A stretch of DNA of 64,000 bases from Anaeramoeba ignava (lineage: Eukaryota; Metamonada; Anaeramoebidae). The stretch covers positions 1,151,206 to 1,215,205 of the forward strand of contig JAPDFW010000081.1 of NCBI GenBank assembly GCA_028826165.1, read 5' to 3'. Each line of letters begins with the position of its first letter. The first letter of the stretch is position 1. The notes below the pieces were generated by a model. That model worked only from the letters and a program-made list of their open reading frames with translations, was not told where the DNA came from and did no database searches. The position numbers and the translations under genes were made by a program. Below are positions 34,701 to 44,916 of the stretch, piece after piece.

Positions 34701-35597
34701 ACGAATAAATTTTCCATCTAGTATCACTATAATTTGTTTTTCATTTTCAAACTAAATTTTTTTTTTTTTGGATTTGAAAAAAGAATAATTGAATAATTGA
34801 ATAAATATTGAATAAATGAATAAATATTGAATAATACAAAAACTGCTTGATATTCTTGTGTTGGAGGAAGAATAATAAAAATATTTTCAGGGTTTCTAAG
34901 ATCAATAAGATAAGTTTGATAATAATCTTTTATAATGAAAAAAAAAAAGAAATAAAAATTAATTTAAAAATAAAAAAAAGAAAGAAAGAAAGTAATTTCT
35001 GTTTTACTATTTTCTTGAGCAACAAAATGACCTTCAGTTGTTTCTAATCTTTGAATTCTTGAAGTAAATACTTGAAATATAAATAATTAAATAATTTCAA
35101 AATTAAAAAATTAAATTTTTTAAGAAAGAAATAATTAAATATAAAATTAATTACTAAGTGTTTTGAAATTATTATTAATTGAAGCTCCAACACAATGAAT
35201 AGAAGTTGGATGAATATAAAGATTTTCACGAACATTTTTTTCAATATCAAAAATATCAATTAAAGTTTTAATTTTCTTTTTGTTTTTATTTTTTTATTTT
35301 AAAAAAATTTTTTTGTTTTGAAAAAACATTTTGTTAATTTTTGAATACATTATCAATTGTTTTTTGTTTTGCTATTAAGATTTTATTGTTGTTTTGTCCA
35401 ATAAAAATATCTTTTTGAGGGATATTTTCTGGATTATGAAATTCATTCATATCAATATCATTATTTAAAATTGAATTTGAATTTGAATTTAAATTTAAAT
35501 TTATTAAAAGTTTATTTGAAAGATTTGGAGAAACTTTTGTTTGAATATTTTGAGATTGAAATTGAGATAATTGAGAAATTAAATTAAATTTAATCAT
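31782..35597 (-). CDS. GSAP: Gamma-secretase-activating-protein (GSAP) homologue, eleven exons
   Basis: Exons on the minus strand: 35597-35349, 35275-35155, 35070-35008, 34926-34838, 34751-34677, 34605-34330, 34261-33967, 33908-33816, 33721-33384, 33294-32786 and 32169-31782. They sum to 2496 nt, 831 aa, against ~854 for human GSAP. Colinear resemblances to GSAP are LYIHPTSIHCVGASINNNFK, YQTYLIDLRNPENIFIILPP, VYWYQFDPISQVLYFI, the middle CLCQHLTIELM and the C-terminal NQFLPFDFIVQKLNENI...FCDHAVDFYAQNLF. The N-terminal half looks like a beta-propeller and the C-terminal half is helical. In animals GSAP modulates gamma-secretase cleavage of APP; the role in a protist is unknown. Intron 5 has two in-phase acceptor choices. 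The last intron is a 616-bp repeat array. The assignment is by recalled similarity; HMM confirmation is needed. Confidence 0.65.
32170..32785 (-). repeat. GSAP-gene last intron: AATAAATTATTT array
   Basis: 616-bp intron of ~12-bp units (plus strand TTTAATAAATTA, with TTTAATAAATTG and TTTAATAAAATA variants) plus interspersed TTTCTTATAA segments towards the exon-10 side. The gene's other introns are about 70-120 nt. Confidence 0.85.
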
Positions 35598-35754
35598 AAA
35601 AAATTAAAAAAAAAAGAGAATAAATTAAAAAAATGAAAATGAAAAAAATGAAAAAATGAAAAAAATTTATTTGAATTTTTGATTAATTTTTTTTTTGCAA
35701 GAATTGAAAGAAGAAGAAAAAGAATTCTAAAAGAAAGAAAAAAAAAAACGAAAA

Positions 35755-35772
35755 TTTTTGTTCCACTTTTTT
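35755..35772 (+). promoter_or_regulatory. Intergenic motif TTTTTGTTCCACTTTTTT, copy 2
   Basis: Exact copy of the 18-mer at 31681. It lies between the permease stop (35803, minus) and the GSAP start (35597, minus), in plus orientation, so relative to these genes it is inverted compared with copy 3. Confidence 0.45.
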
Positions 35773-35802
35773 TTTGCTTTTCTTTTTGCTTTTGAAAATT
35801 TT

Positions 35803-38800
35803 TTAAATATTAGTTCTTAAAATTTCAGTTACTGGTTTTTTAAGTAAACTTCTTGCAGGGAAAAACGCAGCCAAAAAAGCAAATACAAACGAACAAGCCA
35901 AAATGACAAGTAAAATGGTATAAGGAAAAGAAAAAGGAACGGAAAAGCCCATAAAAAGAGCATTTTGAAGATACATAGTGTAAGCAACAATTAGACCAAT
36001 TATGAACCCAATAATTGAGGATGAGAAAATAAGAACAAAAGCTTCGGCAATGAATACAAAAATGATAGTTCTTTTGGAGAAACCGATTGCACGAAGAATT
36101 CCAGTTTCGATTGTTTGCTCGAAAATATTGATTCTCATTGAGGAAACAAGAGCAAAAAAGCAAATGATATTTGACATGATAATTGAGAATATAAAAAAAG
36201 CATTCATGATTTTTTTGGCAATTGCAAAAGGCTTAACAGAATCACGGAAATCCCAAACAGTCAAAGAATCATCATATGTGATTTTTGTTCCGTTTTGGAA
36301 ATCAATGGTTTCTATTTGTGATATCAAGTTTGGATAAATCATTTTTGATTTGATCTTTTTCAGATCCAGAAATTCCACTTTCAAATTCCAAAAGGAATCT
36401 TTGCATTGGGATTTCTTCAATAGAGTGAATGGATTGCTGAGAGAGTTGGAGATAAGTATAGAAGGAAACAAATATTGTTTGAAGAGAAACGCTAGGAAGC
36501 TTTGACATTGTTGCTATTGGACAAGAGGATAGGAAAGAAATAGGTCTTAATGTAGTAATATTCAAATAATCTTTTCCGTTTGAAGATCCAGTTGTGTAAA
36601 GTACATAAATATCATTAACCGTGAGATCGAGTTTGTTTTTGTAAAGTGTGCCAATGAGTGCAGAAGATGACCCACGTATTGTGTAAAGTTGATCAATAAC
36701 ATTCATTGTATCTGACATTTCTTTGATATCTGTATCGATATCTAAAAATTGGTCTTTTGTGATATCTAAAAGGTTTGGTGATACAGCCATTATTTGGACT
36801 GAATATGAGAAGAGTTCAACACGTGATGGTATACTTAAATTTGCGTAATTGAGATTTCCTATTGCTAAAGCTAAGTCTTGAGAAACCCAACTAAAACTTT
36901 TGATTTTTGAATTATTTGAAGCGTAATCCTCGAACTGAATTTTAATTTTAATTTTATATTTTAAATTTATAAATAAATTTTAATTTGAATTTTAATTTGA
37001 ATTTGAATTTTAATTTGAATTTATAAATAAATTTATATTTTGAATTTTAATTTGAATTTATATTTATAAATGAATTTACAGCACTAATGTTCCTAATACG
37101 TTGAATACCATGCGATGATGATCCATATCCAGACAATATTTGCATCTCACATCCATTCTGTTGCTTGATAGAATACTCAACAGAGGTCAGTTGCAAATTA
37201 AACTGAATAGCAATAAAAATAATAAACCCCAAAGAAAGAGCATACATGATAGTAGTCTTTCTATTACGAACACGATGAGCAATCAAATTCTTGAGCACCA
37301 TTGTTCGGACATAAGTCTTGTTAAAAATTAAGAAAATATAAGCAATAGCCTTTTCGATAGGATACTCAATATTCAAGGAAAGAATAACAAGTCCAAAAAG
37401 CAAAGCGGCAATGATCCAAAAAAACATATTAAGAAGAAGAGCCAAATTGAAAGAAAGTAAAGCAAGAGGAAACAAGTAATAAATCAAAAATCCATACACA
37501 GATAACGAGATGCCAATAACAAGAGCAGCAGCAGGAATTTTGGAAGAAACAGCTCTTTCAAACTTGTATTTAACTCCTTGAGTTTTGGATTGGCGAACAT
37601 TAAGTGAATCCACTAGATTTTTTTCTAACGCCAATTTGATCGGGTAAATTGATGAGAAAATTGGAATCAAAATTCCCAAAGCAGTAGAAATAAGGATCGC
37701 AGTAGGAGAAAGTTTATTGCCGATTTTGGAACCAATAAGATTGCCGAAGAACTTGGCAATTCCAAGGTAGAAAATTTGTCCAAAAGCAAGGCCAGTAGCC
37801 CAAGCAGGAAGAGCATAAAATAGAGCTTGGAAAATCACGAGTTTGATCAATCCAGACTTGGTAATCCCAACAGTGCGCATCACAGCCATCTCAAATGTTC
37901 TTGTCTCAACAGAAACCAAGAGTAAGGAATAGATCAGGATCATTGAGAGAGCAATAAGGATTGCAATGATGATTGTGAGAATTAGCCCGAGAAAAAGCTG
38001 GAAAAATCTGTATCCGCGAAGAGAACTTAAAAGAGGTTCGCTTGCGTCAAGATTCTGGAACCCAATACGGTAAAGAATCTTGCTGACAAAACCAACAAAG
38101 TTTGTTTTGATCTTGTCAAAGTTACTGCTGTCATACATTGAAGATCGCGGCGGTTGATGATTAAAATAGACATAATCTGCAAAGAACGACAAATCAATAT
38201 TTCGAAACGCCTCGACAAAAGATGCGTTTGCATATGGATAGAGATGATCTGCTGCGGTTTTCATGAAGTAATCAAACTCAGAATAGATCACGCCACTTGC
38301 GGAATTTTCTGTCTTTCCATCGCCATCAGGCACAATCTCATTGACATAAAGAGGGATGTTTAAAAAAGTCCAGTCGTAATCCATCATGATGGTTGTCTCA
38401 TTCGAAGACTGGTTCACCAATCCAGCATTTATCATTGCTTGTTGTATCTGCGGAATAAATTCGTCTCCCAATTTGATCCGCAAAATCACTTGGTCACCTT
38501 TGTTGACTTTCATTTTGGAAGCTTCAGAACTGGTAAAATAACAGCAGCCAGGACATATTGTTTCGTAGTCCCAATTACGCCCAAATTCCATGCGCTTTTC
38601 CAGTTGAGTATTGATCAAATAAAGATTTCCGTCATGTTTTTGTGACGGATCAAGTGCGCAATATTTTTGCAAACAATTTCCGTTTCCAGTTGAATTTTGA
38701 AAGCACGAATCATTGGATCCAAAACCAAGATAAGTCCAGTTATAATTCTCTGGCGGCGGGTTTGGCAAGTTGCATTGAGAAACTGGATATACTTCTACTG

Positions 38801-39116
38801 AACTCACCATTCGAGGTGAACTGTAATCAAGTGCGTTATTTTCGTAGTTTTGAGTGTAATTCACCATTTTTGTGTAATTTAATGTTTTCCCGCTAGTTCC
38901 ATTGCTCGGTTTAATCTCAAGCTCATATTCTCCATGTTCAACTTCAGATAAACGAAGAAATATTACGGGCGAATTTGTTAAAAGTGTTATTGTCATTGCT
39001 GATATTGATACTACTAAAAATGCACTTAAACATCCTAAACAATTTATTTTGTTTTTTCGAATGTGTTTCCAGGTGTGTTTTGTGTAAAATTTTAAATGTT
39101 CTTTTGTTGATTTCAT
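35803..39116 (-). CDS. Two-domain FtsX/MacB-type permease-like membrane protein
   Basis: Exons 39116-37080 and 36934-35803 join at NISA/FEDYAS. The second exon has one base too many near 36342-36346 (T run on plus), where the frame shifts from ...GSEKDQIKN to ...ISQIETIDFQNG. With it corrected the protein is ~1055 aa. Topology: a membrane helix near residue 30, a ~310-residue outward domain with Asn sequons and cysteines, a first FtsX bundle (LILTIIIAILIALSMILIY...VETRTFEMAVMRTVGI...FSSIYPIKLAL), more helices, a second outward domain, and a second FtsX bundle (IETGILRAIGFSKRTIIFVF...AAFFPARSLL). The RTVG/RAIGF loops are typical of ABC3/FtsX permeases, which in bacteria pair with a separate ATPase. 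No ATPase lies nearby. Related proteins are known in Entamoeba and Trichomonas. Confidence 0.8.
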
Positions 39117-39249
39117 TTTAAAAAAAAAATTGAAAATGAAAAAAAAATGAAAAAATTTTTTTGATTAAATTTTTATTTAAAAAGATTTGTTTTTCCTTTT
39201 TATTTTATTTTAAATTTCATTTTAAATAGAAATTATTGTTAATTATTAA

Positions 39250-40540
39250 TTTAAAATTATTATGAAAATTTAAATAAAATTAATAAAATATTTTATTTAA
39301 TTTATTTCAAAATTTAAATAAAGAATATTAAATTATTAAATTAAAAATTAATTATTAAAATTATATTTTATCAACTTTTCTTTATTTAAAATAGTATAAA
39401 ATTATTATGAAAATTTAAATAAAATGAACAAAATATTTTATTTAATTTATTTCAAAATTTAAATAAAGAATATTAAATAATTAAATTAAAAATTAATTAT
39501 TAAATTATATTTTATCAACTTTTCTTTTATTTAAAATAGTATAAAATTATTATGAAAATTTAAATAAAATGAATAAAATATTTAATTTAATTTATTTCAA
39601 AATTTAAAACATTAAATTATTTTTAATAATGAAATTAAAAATTAATTATTAAATTATATTTTATCAACTTTTCTTTTATTTAAAATAGTATAAAATTATT
39701 ATGAAAATTTAAATAAAATGAATAAAATATTTTATTTAATTTATTTCAAAAATTTAAATAAAGAATATTAAATAATGAAATTAAATATTAAATATTAAAT
39801 TATATTTTATCAATTTTTCTTTATTTAAAAATAATATAAAATTATTACGAAAATTTAAATAAAATGAATAAAATATTTTATTTAATTTATTTCAAAATTT
39901 AAATAAAGAATATTAAATTATTAAATTAAAAATTAAATAATAAATTATATTTTATCAATTTTTCTTTATTTAAAATAGTATAAAATTATTACGAAAATTT
40001 AAATAAAATTAATAAAATATTTTATTTAATTTATTTCAAAAATTTAAATAAAGAATATTAAATTATTAAATTAAAAATTAATTATTAAATTATATTTTAT
40101 CAACTTTTCTTTATTTAAAATAGTATAAAAATTATTACGAAAATTTAAAATAAAATGAATAAAATATTTTATTTAATTTATTTCAAAATTTAAATGAATA
40201 TTAAATTATTAAATTAAAAATTAATTATTAAATTATATTTTATCAATTTTTCTTTATTTAAAATAGTATAAAATTATTATGAAAATTTAAATAAAATGAA
40301 TAAAATATTTTATTTAATTTATTTCAAAATTTAAATAAAATAAAATTAAATTAAAATTAATTATTAAATTATATTTTATCAACTTTTCTTTATTTAAAAT
40401 AGTATAAAATTATTATGAAAATTTAAATAAAATGAATAAAATATTTTATTTAATTTATTTCAAAATTTAAATAAAGAATATTAAATAATTAAATTAAAAA
40501 TTAATTATTAAATTATAATTTTAAATTAATTTCCAAATTA
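39250..40540. repeat. ~145-bp AT satellite, about nine units, between divergent genes
   Basis: The marker TATCAACTTTTCTTTATTTAA (or CAATTT variant) recurs with its TCAA core near 39371, 39515, 39664, 39810, 39955, 40100, 40243 and 40379, so spacing is 136-149 bp. Each unit also carries AGTATAAAATTATTATGAAA and ATTTAATTTATTTCAAAATT. Units are 90% or more alike by eye. The array fills the interval between the permease (minus) and kelch (plus) start codons. Confidence 0.9.
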
Positions 40541-40605
40541 AATATTAAATTAAATCTATTTCCATTTTTTTCATTTTTTTCATTAATTTTTGAAAAATTG
40601 AAAAA

Positions 40606-41694
40606 ATGTTTTTTAATAATAAAGGTTGGCAAAAAATTAAACAAGAAGAAAATGAAACAATAATTGAATTAGAAGAACCAGAAGAAAGAATAAAATCAGC
40701 AGGAATATTAACAAAAAAAGACCAATTAATAATATATGGAGGATTAAGTCTTGGATCTATTTATGAAGATTTATGGGTTATGGATCTTCGACAAGGAAAA
40801 TGGGAAAAAAAAGAAGCAAAAGGTGAAAAACCTGAGTATTTATTTGGACATTCATGCACACAATATGGAAATAAAATGATATTATTTGGAGGAATGAATA
40901 GAGATTGTTCAAATCAAATATTTGAACTTGATTTAGAGAATTTTGAATGGAAAAAATTGGAAAATTGTCCTTATGAAGGAAGACATAGTCACACAGCTTG
41001 TCTTGAAGAAGAAACATCAGAAATTTGGTTTTTTGGAGGATATTTAGGAGGAGCAAAAAGAACTAATGAAATGATAAGTTATAATATTAAGAGAAACCAA
41101 TGGGAAAAGTATAAAATGTATGGAGATATACCTTCAGTTAGAAGTTCTTGTTCTGCAATTATTTGGAAGGATTTGATTGTTGTTTTTGGAGGATTTGAAC
41201 AGGCTAATGGATATTATAATAATTTGTATTTTTTCGAGACAAAAACTTTAACTTGGACTGAAATTATTAAACCAAATGCTCCTTCTCCAAGAGATCGTTG
41301 TTCTTGTTGGATTGATTATTCTCAAAATAAAATGATGGTTTTTGGAGGAATGGTTGATGATAAGCATTTTTGTGATTTGCATTCGTTTGATTTGGATTTT
41401 CTTATTTGGGATGATCTTACTCCAAATAATCAAATCAAGGAATTATCTAGAAATGATCTTAAAAAAAGTGAATATCAAAATTTTGTTAAAAATCGAGAAT
41501 ATAAATGGCCTCCTCCAAGTGGTGGACATGTTGTTTGTTCTTCTTTGGAAACTCATTATATTGTTTTATTTTCTGGTTCAAAACAAACCATAAATCGAAA
41601 ATATATCAATTCAATTTATGTTTTTCAATCTTTACCTGATATAACTCAAGATTTACTTAAATTTTCACAAGAAACAATTTTAAGAGATATTTAA
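40606..41694 (+). CDS. Kelch-repeat beta-propeller protein
   Basis: 362 residues, single exon, beginning MFFNNKGWQKIKQ. About six kelch blades are visible through GG followed by Trp: IYGGLSLGSIYEDLWVMDL, LFGGMNRDCSNQIFELDL, FFGGYLGGAKRTNEMISYNI, VFGGFEQANGYYNNLYFF, VFGGMVDDKHFCDLHSFDL and a degenerate last blade (VLFSGSKQ...SIYVFQSL). The gaps contain the usual R-x-x-H/C-S positions (YEGRHSHTACL, SVRSSCSAI, SPRDRCSCW). No BTB or F-box accompanies it, so it is a stand-alone propeller, probably a protein-interaction scaffold. It lies directly downstream of the ~145-bp satellite and a TTTTTTCATTTTTTTCATT promoter-like element. Confidence 0.9.
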   Translation: MFFNNKGWQKIKQEENETIIELEEPEERIKSAGILTKKDQLIIYGGLSLGSIYEDLWVMDLRQGKWEKKEAKGEKPEYLFGHSCTQYGNKMILFGGMNRDCSNQIFELDLENFEWKKLENCPYEGRHSHTACLEEETSEIWFFGGYLGGAKRTNEMISYNIKRNQWEKYKMYGDIPSVRSSCSAIIWKDLIVVFGGFEQANGYYNNLYFFETKTLTWTEIIKPNAPSPRDRCSCWIDYSQNKMMVFGGMVDDKHFCDLHSFDLDFLIWDDLTPNNQIKELSRNDLKKSEYQNFVKNREYKWPPPSGGHVVCSSLETHYIVLFSGSKQTINRKYINSIYVFQSLPDITQDLLKFSQETILRDI

Positions 41695-41739
41695 AACAAA
41701 ACAAAACAAAACGAAACAAAACGAAACGAAACAAGAAAA

Positions 41740-42205
41740 GAAGGAAACTTGAATTTGAATTTGAATTTAATTTTGAATTTGATTTTGAATTTGATTTTGA
41801 ATTTAATTTTGAATTTAATTTGATTTTGATTTTGAATTTAAATTTGAATTTAAATTTGATTTTGATTTTGATTTTGAATTTGAATTTAATTTTGAATTTT
41901 GATTTTGAATTTTGATTTTAAATTTGATTTTGATTTTGAATTTTGAATTTGATTTTGAATTTTGAATTTGATTTTGAATTTTGAATTTGATTTTGAATTT
42001 GAATTTGAATTTGAATTAGATTTTGATTTTGATTTTGATTTTTGATTTTGAATTTGATTTTGAATTTTAATTTAATTTTGAATTTGAATTTGATTTTTAA
42101 TTTAATTTTGAATTTGATTTTAATTTTGAATTAGATTTTGAATTTGAATTAGATTTTGATTTTGAATTTGATTTTGAATTTTAATTTAATTTTGAATTTG
42201 ATTTC
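41740..42205. repeat. TTTGAA/TTTGAT hexamer array between convergent genes
   Basis: About 460 bp of mixed TTTGAA, TTTGAT and TTTAAT hexamers between the kelch stop and the 3' end of the small minus-strand gene, reaching within ~15 bp of that gene's stop codon. No gene content. Confidence 0.9.
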
Positions 42206-42218
42206 TTTCGGTTTTGAA

Positions 42219-42940
42219 TCATTTCTTCTTTTTTTCTTCTTCTTCATTATCATCAAAATGTTCAGGATTTTCGATTGAAGCCCATTCTTTAAGTTTTTCA
42301 ATAAATTGATTTCTATTTTTACTAATAAACTTGGTAATTCCTTCTTTATCACTTGGAGATTCAATTTTAAGAAGAGAATTTCTAAAATGCTTTAACATAA
42401 ATCGAGCCAATCTAAGATTAGTATTTTCATATTGATTTTTTGTAGTATAATTTAAGCTTAAATAAGTGCAAAGTGAACATAATAAAGCACCACGATATCC
42501 TCCAAGTAATAATCCTATTGCTCCTGCTCCAAATGTGAAAAGGGTTTTGTTTGGTTCTTCATTTTGATGTATTTTATTAACTGTTTCTTCATTTATTTCT
42601 TCACAAATTTTAATAATTATTTGAGCAATTAATAATTCTGCTTTTTTTCTCTATTTTTATTTTGAATTGAATTTATTTTGAATTGAATTTATTTTTAATT
42701 TGCAAATAATCTTCTTCTTTCTAATTTTTATAATTTTACTTCTTCTATAAGTTCTAATTCTTTGAAAAAATTTTCTAGATCTTCTTTTTCACCTGATTTT
42801 AAAGCTGCTAAAATTTCAATAGTTTTTCCTTTTTCAATTACTTGAAATATTTTTTTAGCTGTTTTAGCATCAAATACTTCTTCAATCTTTTCTTTATCTT
42901 TACTTTGAATTGATTCAATAAGTTTTTCTTTCTTTTCCAT
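42219..42940 (-). CDS. Small helical protein with a glycine-rich hydrophobic segment, unknown
   Basis: Two exons, 42940-42740 and 42650-42219 (633 nt, 210 aa), joined in phase at ELIEE/RKKAELL. The intron is 89 nt with donor GTAAAA. The N-terminal ~67 residues are charged and helical (DKEKIEEVFDAKTAKKIFQV). The middle holds TLFTFGAGAIGLLLGGYRGA followed by LLCSLCTYLSLNY, which could be a membrane hairpin or a buried core. The end is acidic then Lys-rich and stops with TGA. I recognise no family. The nearest RCC1-BTB gene starts 77 bp away in the opposite direction. Confidence 0.6.
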
Positions 42941-43017
42941 TCTTTTTAAAATAAATGAAAAAAATGAAAAAATCCAAAATTAAAATTCATTTTTTCATTT
43001 TTTTTCCTTTTTCAAAA

Positions 43018-44841
43018 ATGAATGATTGTTTATTTTTTGGTTTAAATCAATTACCAAAACTTATCAAAAATAAACCAGATAAAATAATAAAACCAATTCA
43101 ATTTAAATTTGAAAATGAAAATGAAAATGAAAATGAAAATGAAAATGAAAATGAAAAACAAATTAAACAAATTGCAACAGGAAATTTTTCAACAATTTTC
43201 CTTTTTGAAAATGGAAAAGCAATAGAATATTTAAATGAAAATGATTCAAATCAAAATCCTCAAAAAATCCAAATTGAAAATATTCAAAAAGTAACTGTTG
43301 GTTGCTATAATGAAGCTATTTTAACAAAAGAAGGAAATGTATTTGCAAAAGGAAAAAATATTAATTCAAAAAATCCAAATGAATTTATCAATATTTCATC
43401 ATTAATTGAAGATACAAATGATAGAATAATTGAAGATGCTGTTTCTGGAGTTGGTTCAGTTTACTTATTAACTTCAAATCAAAATGTTTATGGAATTGGT
43501 TCAAATGTTTGGGGTCAACTTGGTTTTGATTCTAAAACACTTCCAAAAACAGAAAAACTAATTTTAATGATGAAAAATATTTCTAAAATATTTTCAGGAA
43601 ATGCTTCAGCTCATGTTTTTCTTTTAAATTCAAATCAAGAATTATTTGTATGTGGATATAATCAATGGAATCAACTTGGATTAGGAGAATCAAGAAAAAA
43701 AGAAACAAAAATCCAAAAATTAACCCAAATCCAAAATATTCCAAAAGGTAAAATAATTGATATTCAATGTGGATGGGCAAATTCAATAATGTTGATTGAA
43801 GATGAAAACCAAAATCAAAATCAAAATAAAAATAAAAATAAAAATAAAAATCCAAAAAGAAAACTTTATTCATGTGGGAATTGGTTAACTAATGGACTTT
43901 ACAAAAATGAATTTACTTATGAATTTACTGAAATCAAAACATCTTTATTTGAAAATGATGATAATATTATTGATTTTTCTATTGGAAATCGGCATACTTT
44001 GATTTTAACATCCAAAGGGAAATTAATTGGATTTGGGAGAAGTGAATGCGGTGAATTAGGATTTGAATATGCAATATCTCAACCAATTCCAAATCAAATT
44101 AAACTTCCTAAATTAAGATTTAATGAAAATATTTCTAATTATCATATTTCTTGTGGATATCAAAGATCATTTCTTTATTATTCTTCTCCTCCTTTTTCCA
44201 ATCTTGAAGAAGATTTGATAAAATTATTTAGAAGAAAAGAATTTTGTGATATTTCATTTAAAACCGAAAATGGAGAAATAATCAAAGCTCATAAATTAAT
44301 ATTGAAATATAGATTAAATCAAAATCAAATTGAAAAACTTCAAGAAATTATTTCAAAAAAATCAATTAAAGAATCAAATCAAATATTTGAAATGATTTAT
44401 TCAAACAGAATTATAAATCCAAAATTATATTCTGAAATTAAAGAAATTATAAATTCAAATGAAAAAATTGAAGAAACAATGAAAAGAATTTATTTAAATG
44501 AAAATGAAAATGAAAATGAAAAAGATTTTATTATTGAAAGAAAAGAAAAACAATATAAATTTCCTAAATTAATATTAATAATGAGAAGTGAATTATATCG
44601 AGGAATGTTTTTATCTGTAACTGAAGATAAATCTAATAAAGTTACAGATTATAGTGAATTAAGTAATAAACCATTTCAAATATTAGAATATTGGATTTAT
44701 TCAAATCAAATTAAAGAAGAAATTCAAATTACACAAGAAATAATTGATGAAATAGAAACAGGAATTGATTATTTTCAATTAAATCAAACAAATCCAAATT
44801 TATTTGATTTATTAATTAACAAATTTAATAATCAAAATTAA
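43018..44841 (+). CDS. RCC1-BTB protein, copy 2
   Basis: 607 residues from the ATG at 43018 (MNDCLFFGLNQLPK). An in-frame ATG 63 bp upstream adds only a basic/hydrophobic leader that the paralogues lack. The (EN)n tract after PIQFKF is longer than in the other intact copies (about seven EN units). RCC1 repeats (YGIGSNVWGQLGFD, CGYNQWNQLGLGE, GFGRSECGELGFE) precede two BTB folds (FCDISFKTENGEIIKAHKLI and LILIMRSELYRGMFLSV). [15 protein letters not shown] insert interrupts one repeat loop where the others have a short acidic stretch. It is followed 75 bp downstream by copy 3 in the same orientation. Confidence 0.9.
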   Translation: MNDCLFFGLNQLPKLIKNKPDKIIKPIQFKFENENENENENENENEKQIKQIATGNFSTIFLFENGKAIEYLNENDSNQNPQKIQIENIQKVTVGCYNEAILTKEGNVFAKGKNINSKNPNEFINISSLIEDTNDRIIEDAVSGVGSVYLLTSNQNVYGIGSNVWGQLGFDSKTLPKTEKLILMMKNISKIFSGNASAHVFLLNSNQELFVCGYNQWNQLGLGESRKKETKIQKLTQIQNIPKGKIIDIQCGWANSIMLIEDENQNQNQNKNKNKNKNPKRKLYSCGNWLTNGLYKNEFTYEFTEIKTSLFENDDNIIDFSIGNRHTLILTSKGKLIGFGRSECGELGFEYAISQPIPNQIKLPKLRFNENISNYHISCGYQRSFLYYSSPPFSNLEEDLIKLFRRKEFCDISFKTENGEIIKAHKLILKYRLNQNQIEKLQEIISKKSIKESNQIFEMIYSNRIINPKLYSEIKEIINSNEKIEETMKRIYLNENENENEKDFIIERKEKQYKFPKLILIMRSELYRGMFLSVTEDKSNKVTDYSELSNKPFQILEYWIYSNQIKEEIQITQEIIDEIETGIDYFQLNQTNPNLFDLLINKFNNQN

Positions 44842-44916
44842 AATCAAAATTAAAAATTAAAATTAAAAATTAAAATTAAAATCAAAATTATTTTTTTCAT
44901 TTTTTTCTTTTTAAAA

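Noticed and set aside
39250-40540. CRISPR array or centromere
   Set aside because: The ~145-bp units have no spacers, and the genome is eukaryotic. A centromere cannot be claimed from nine units between two genes.
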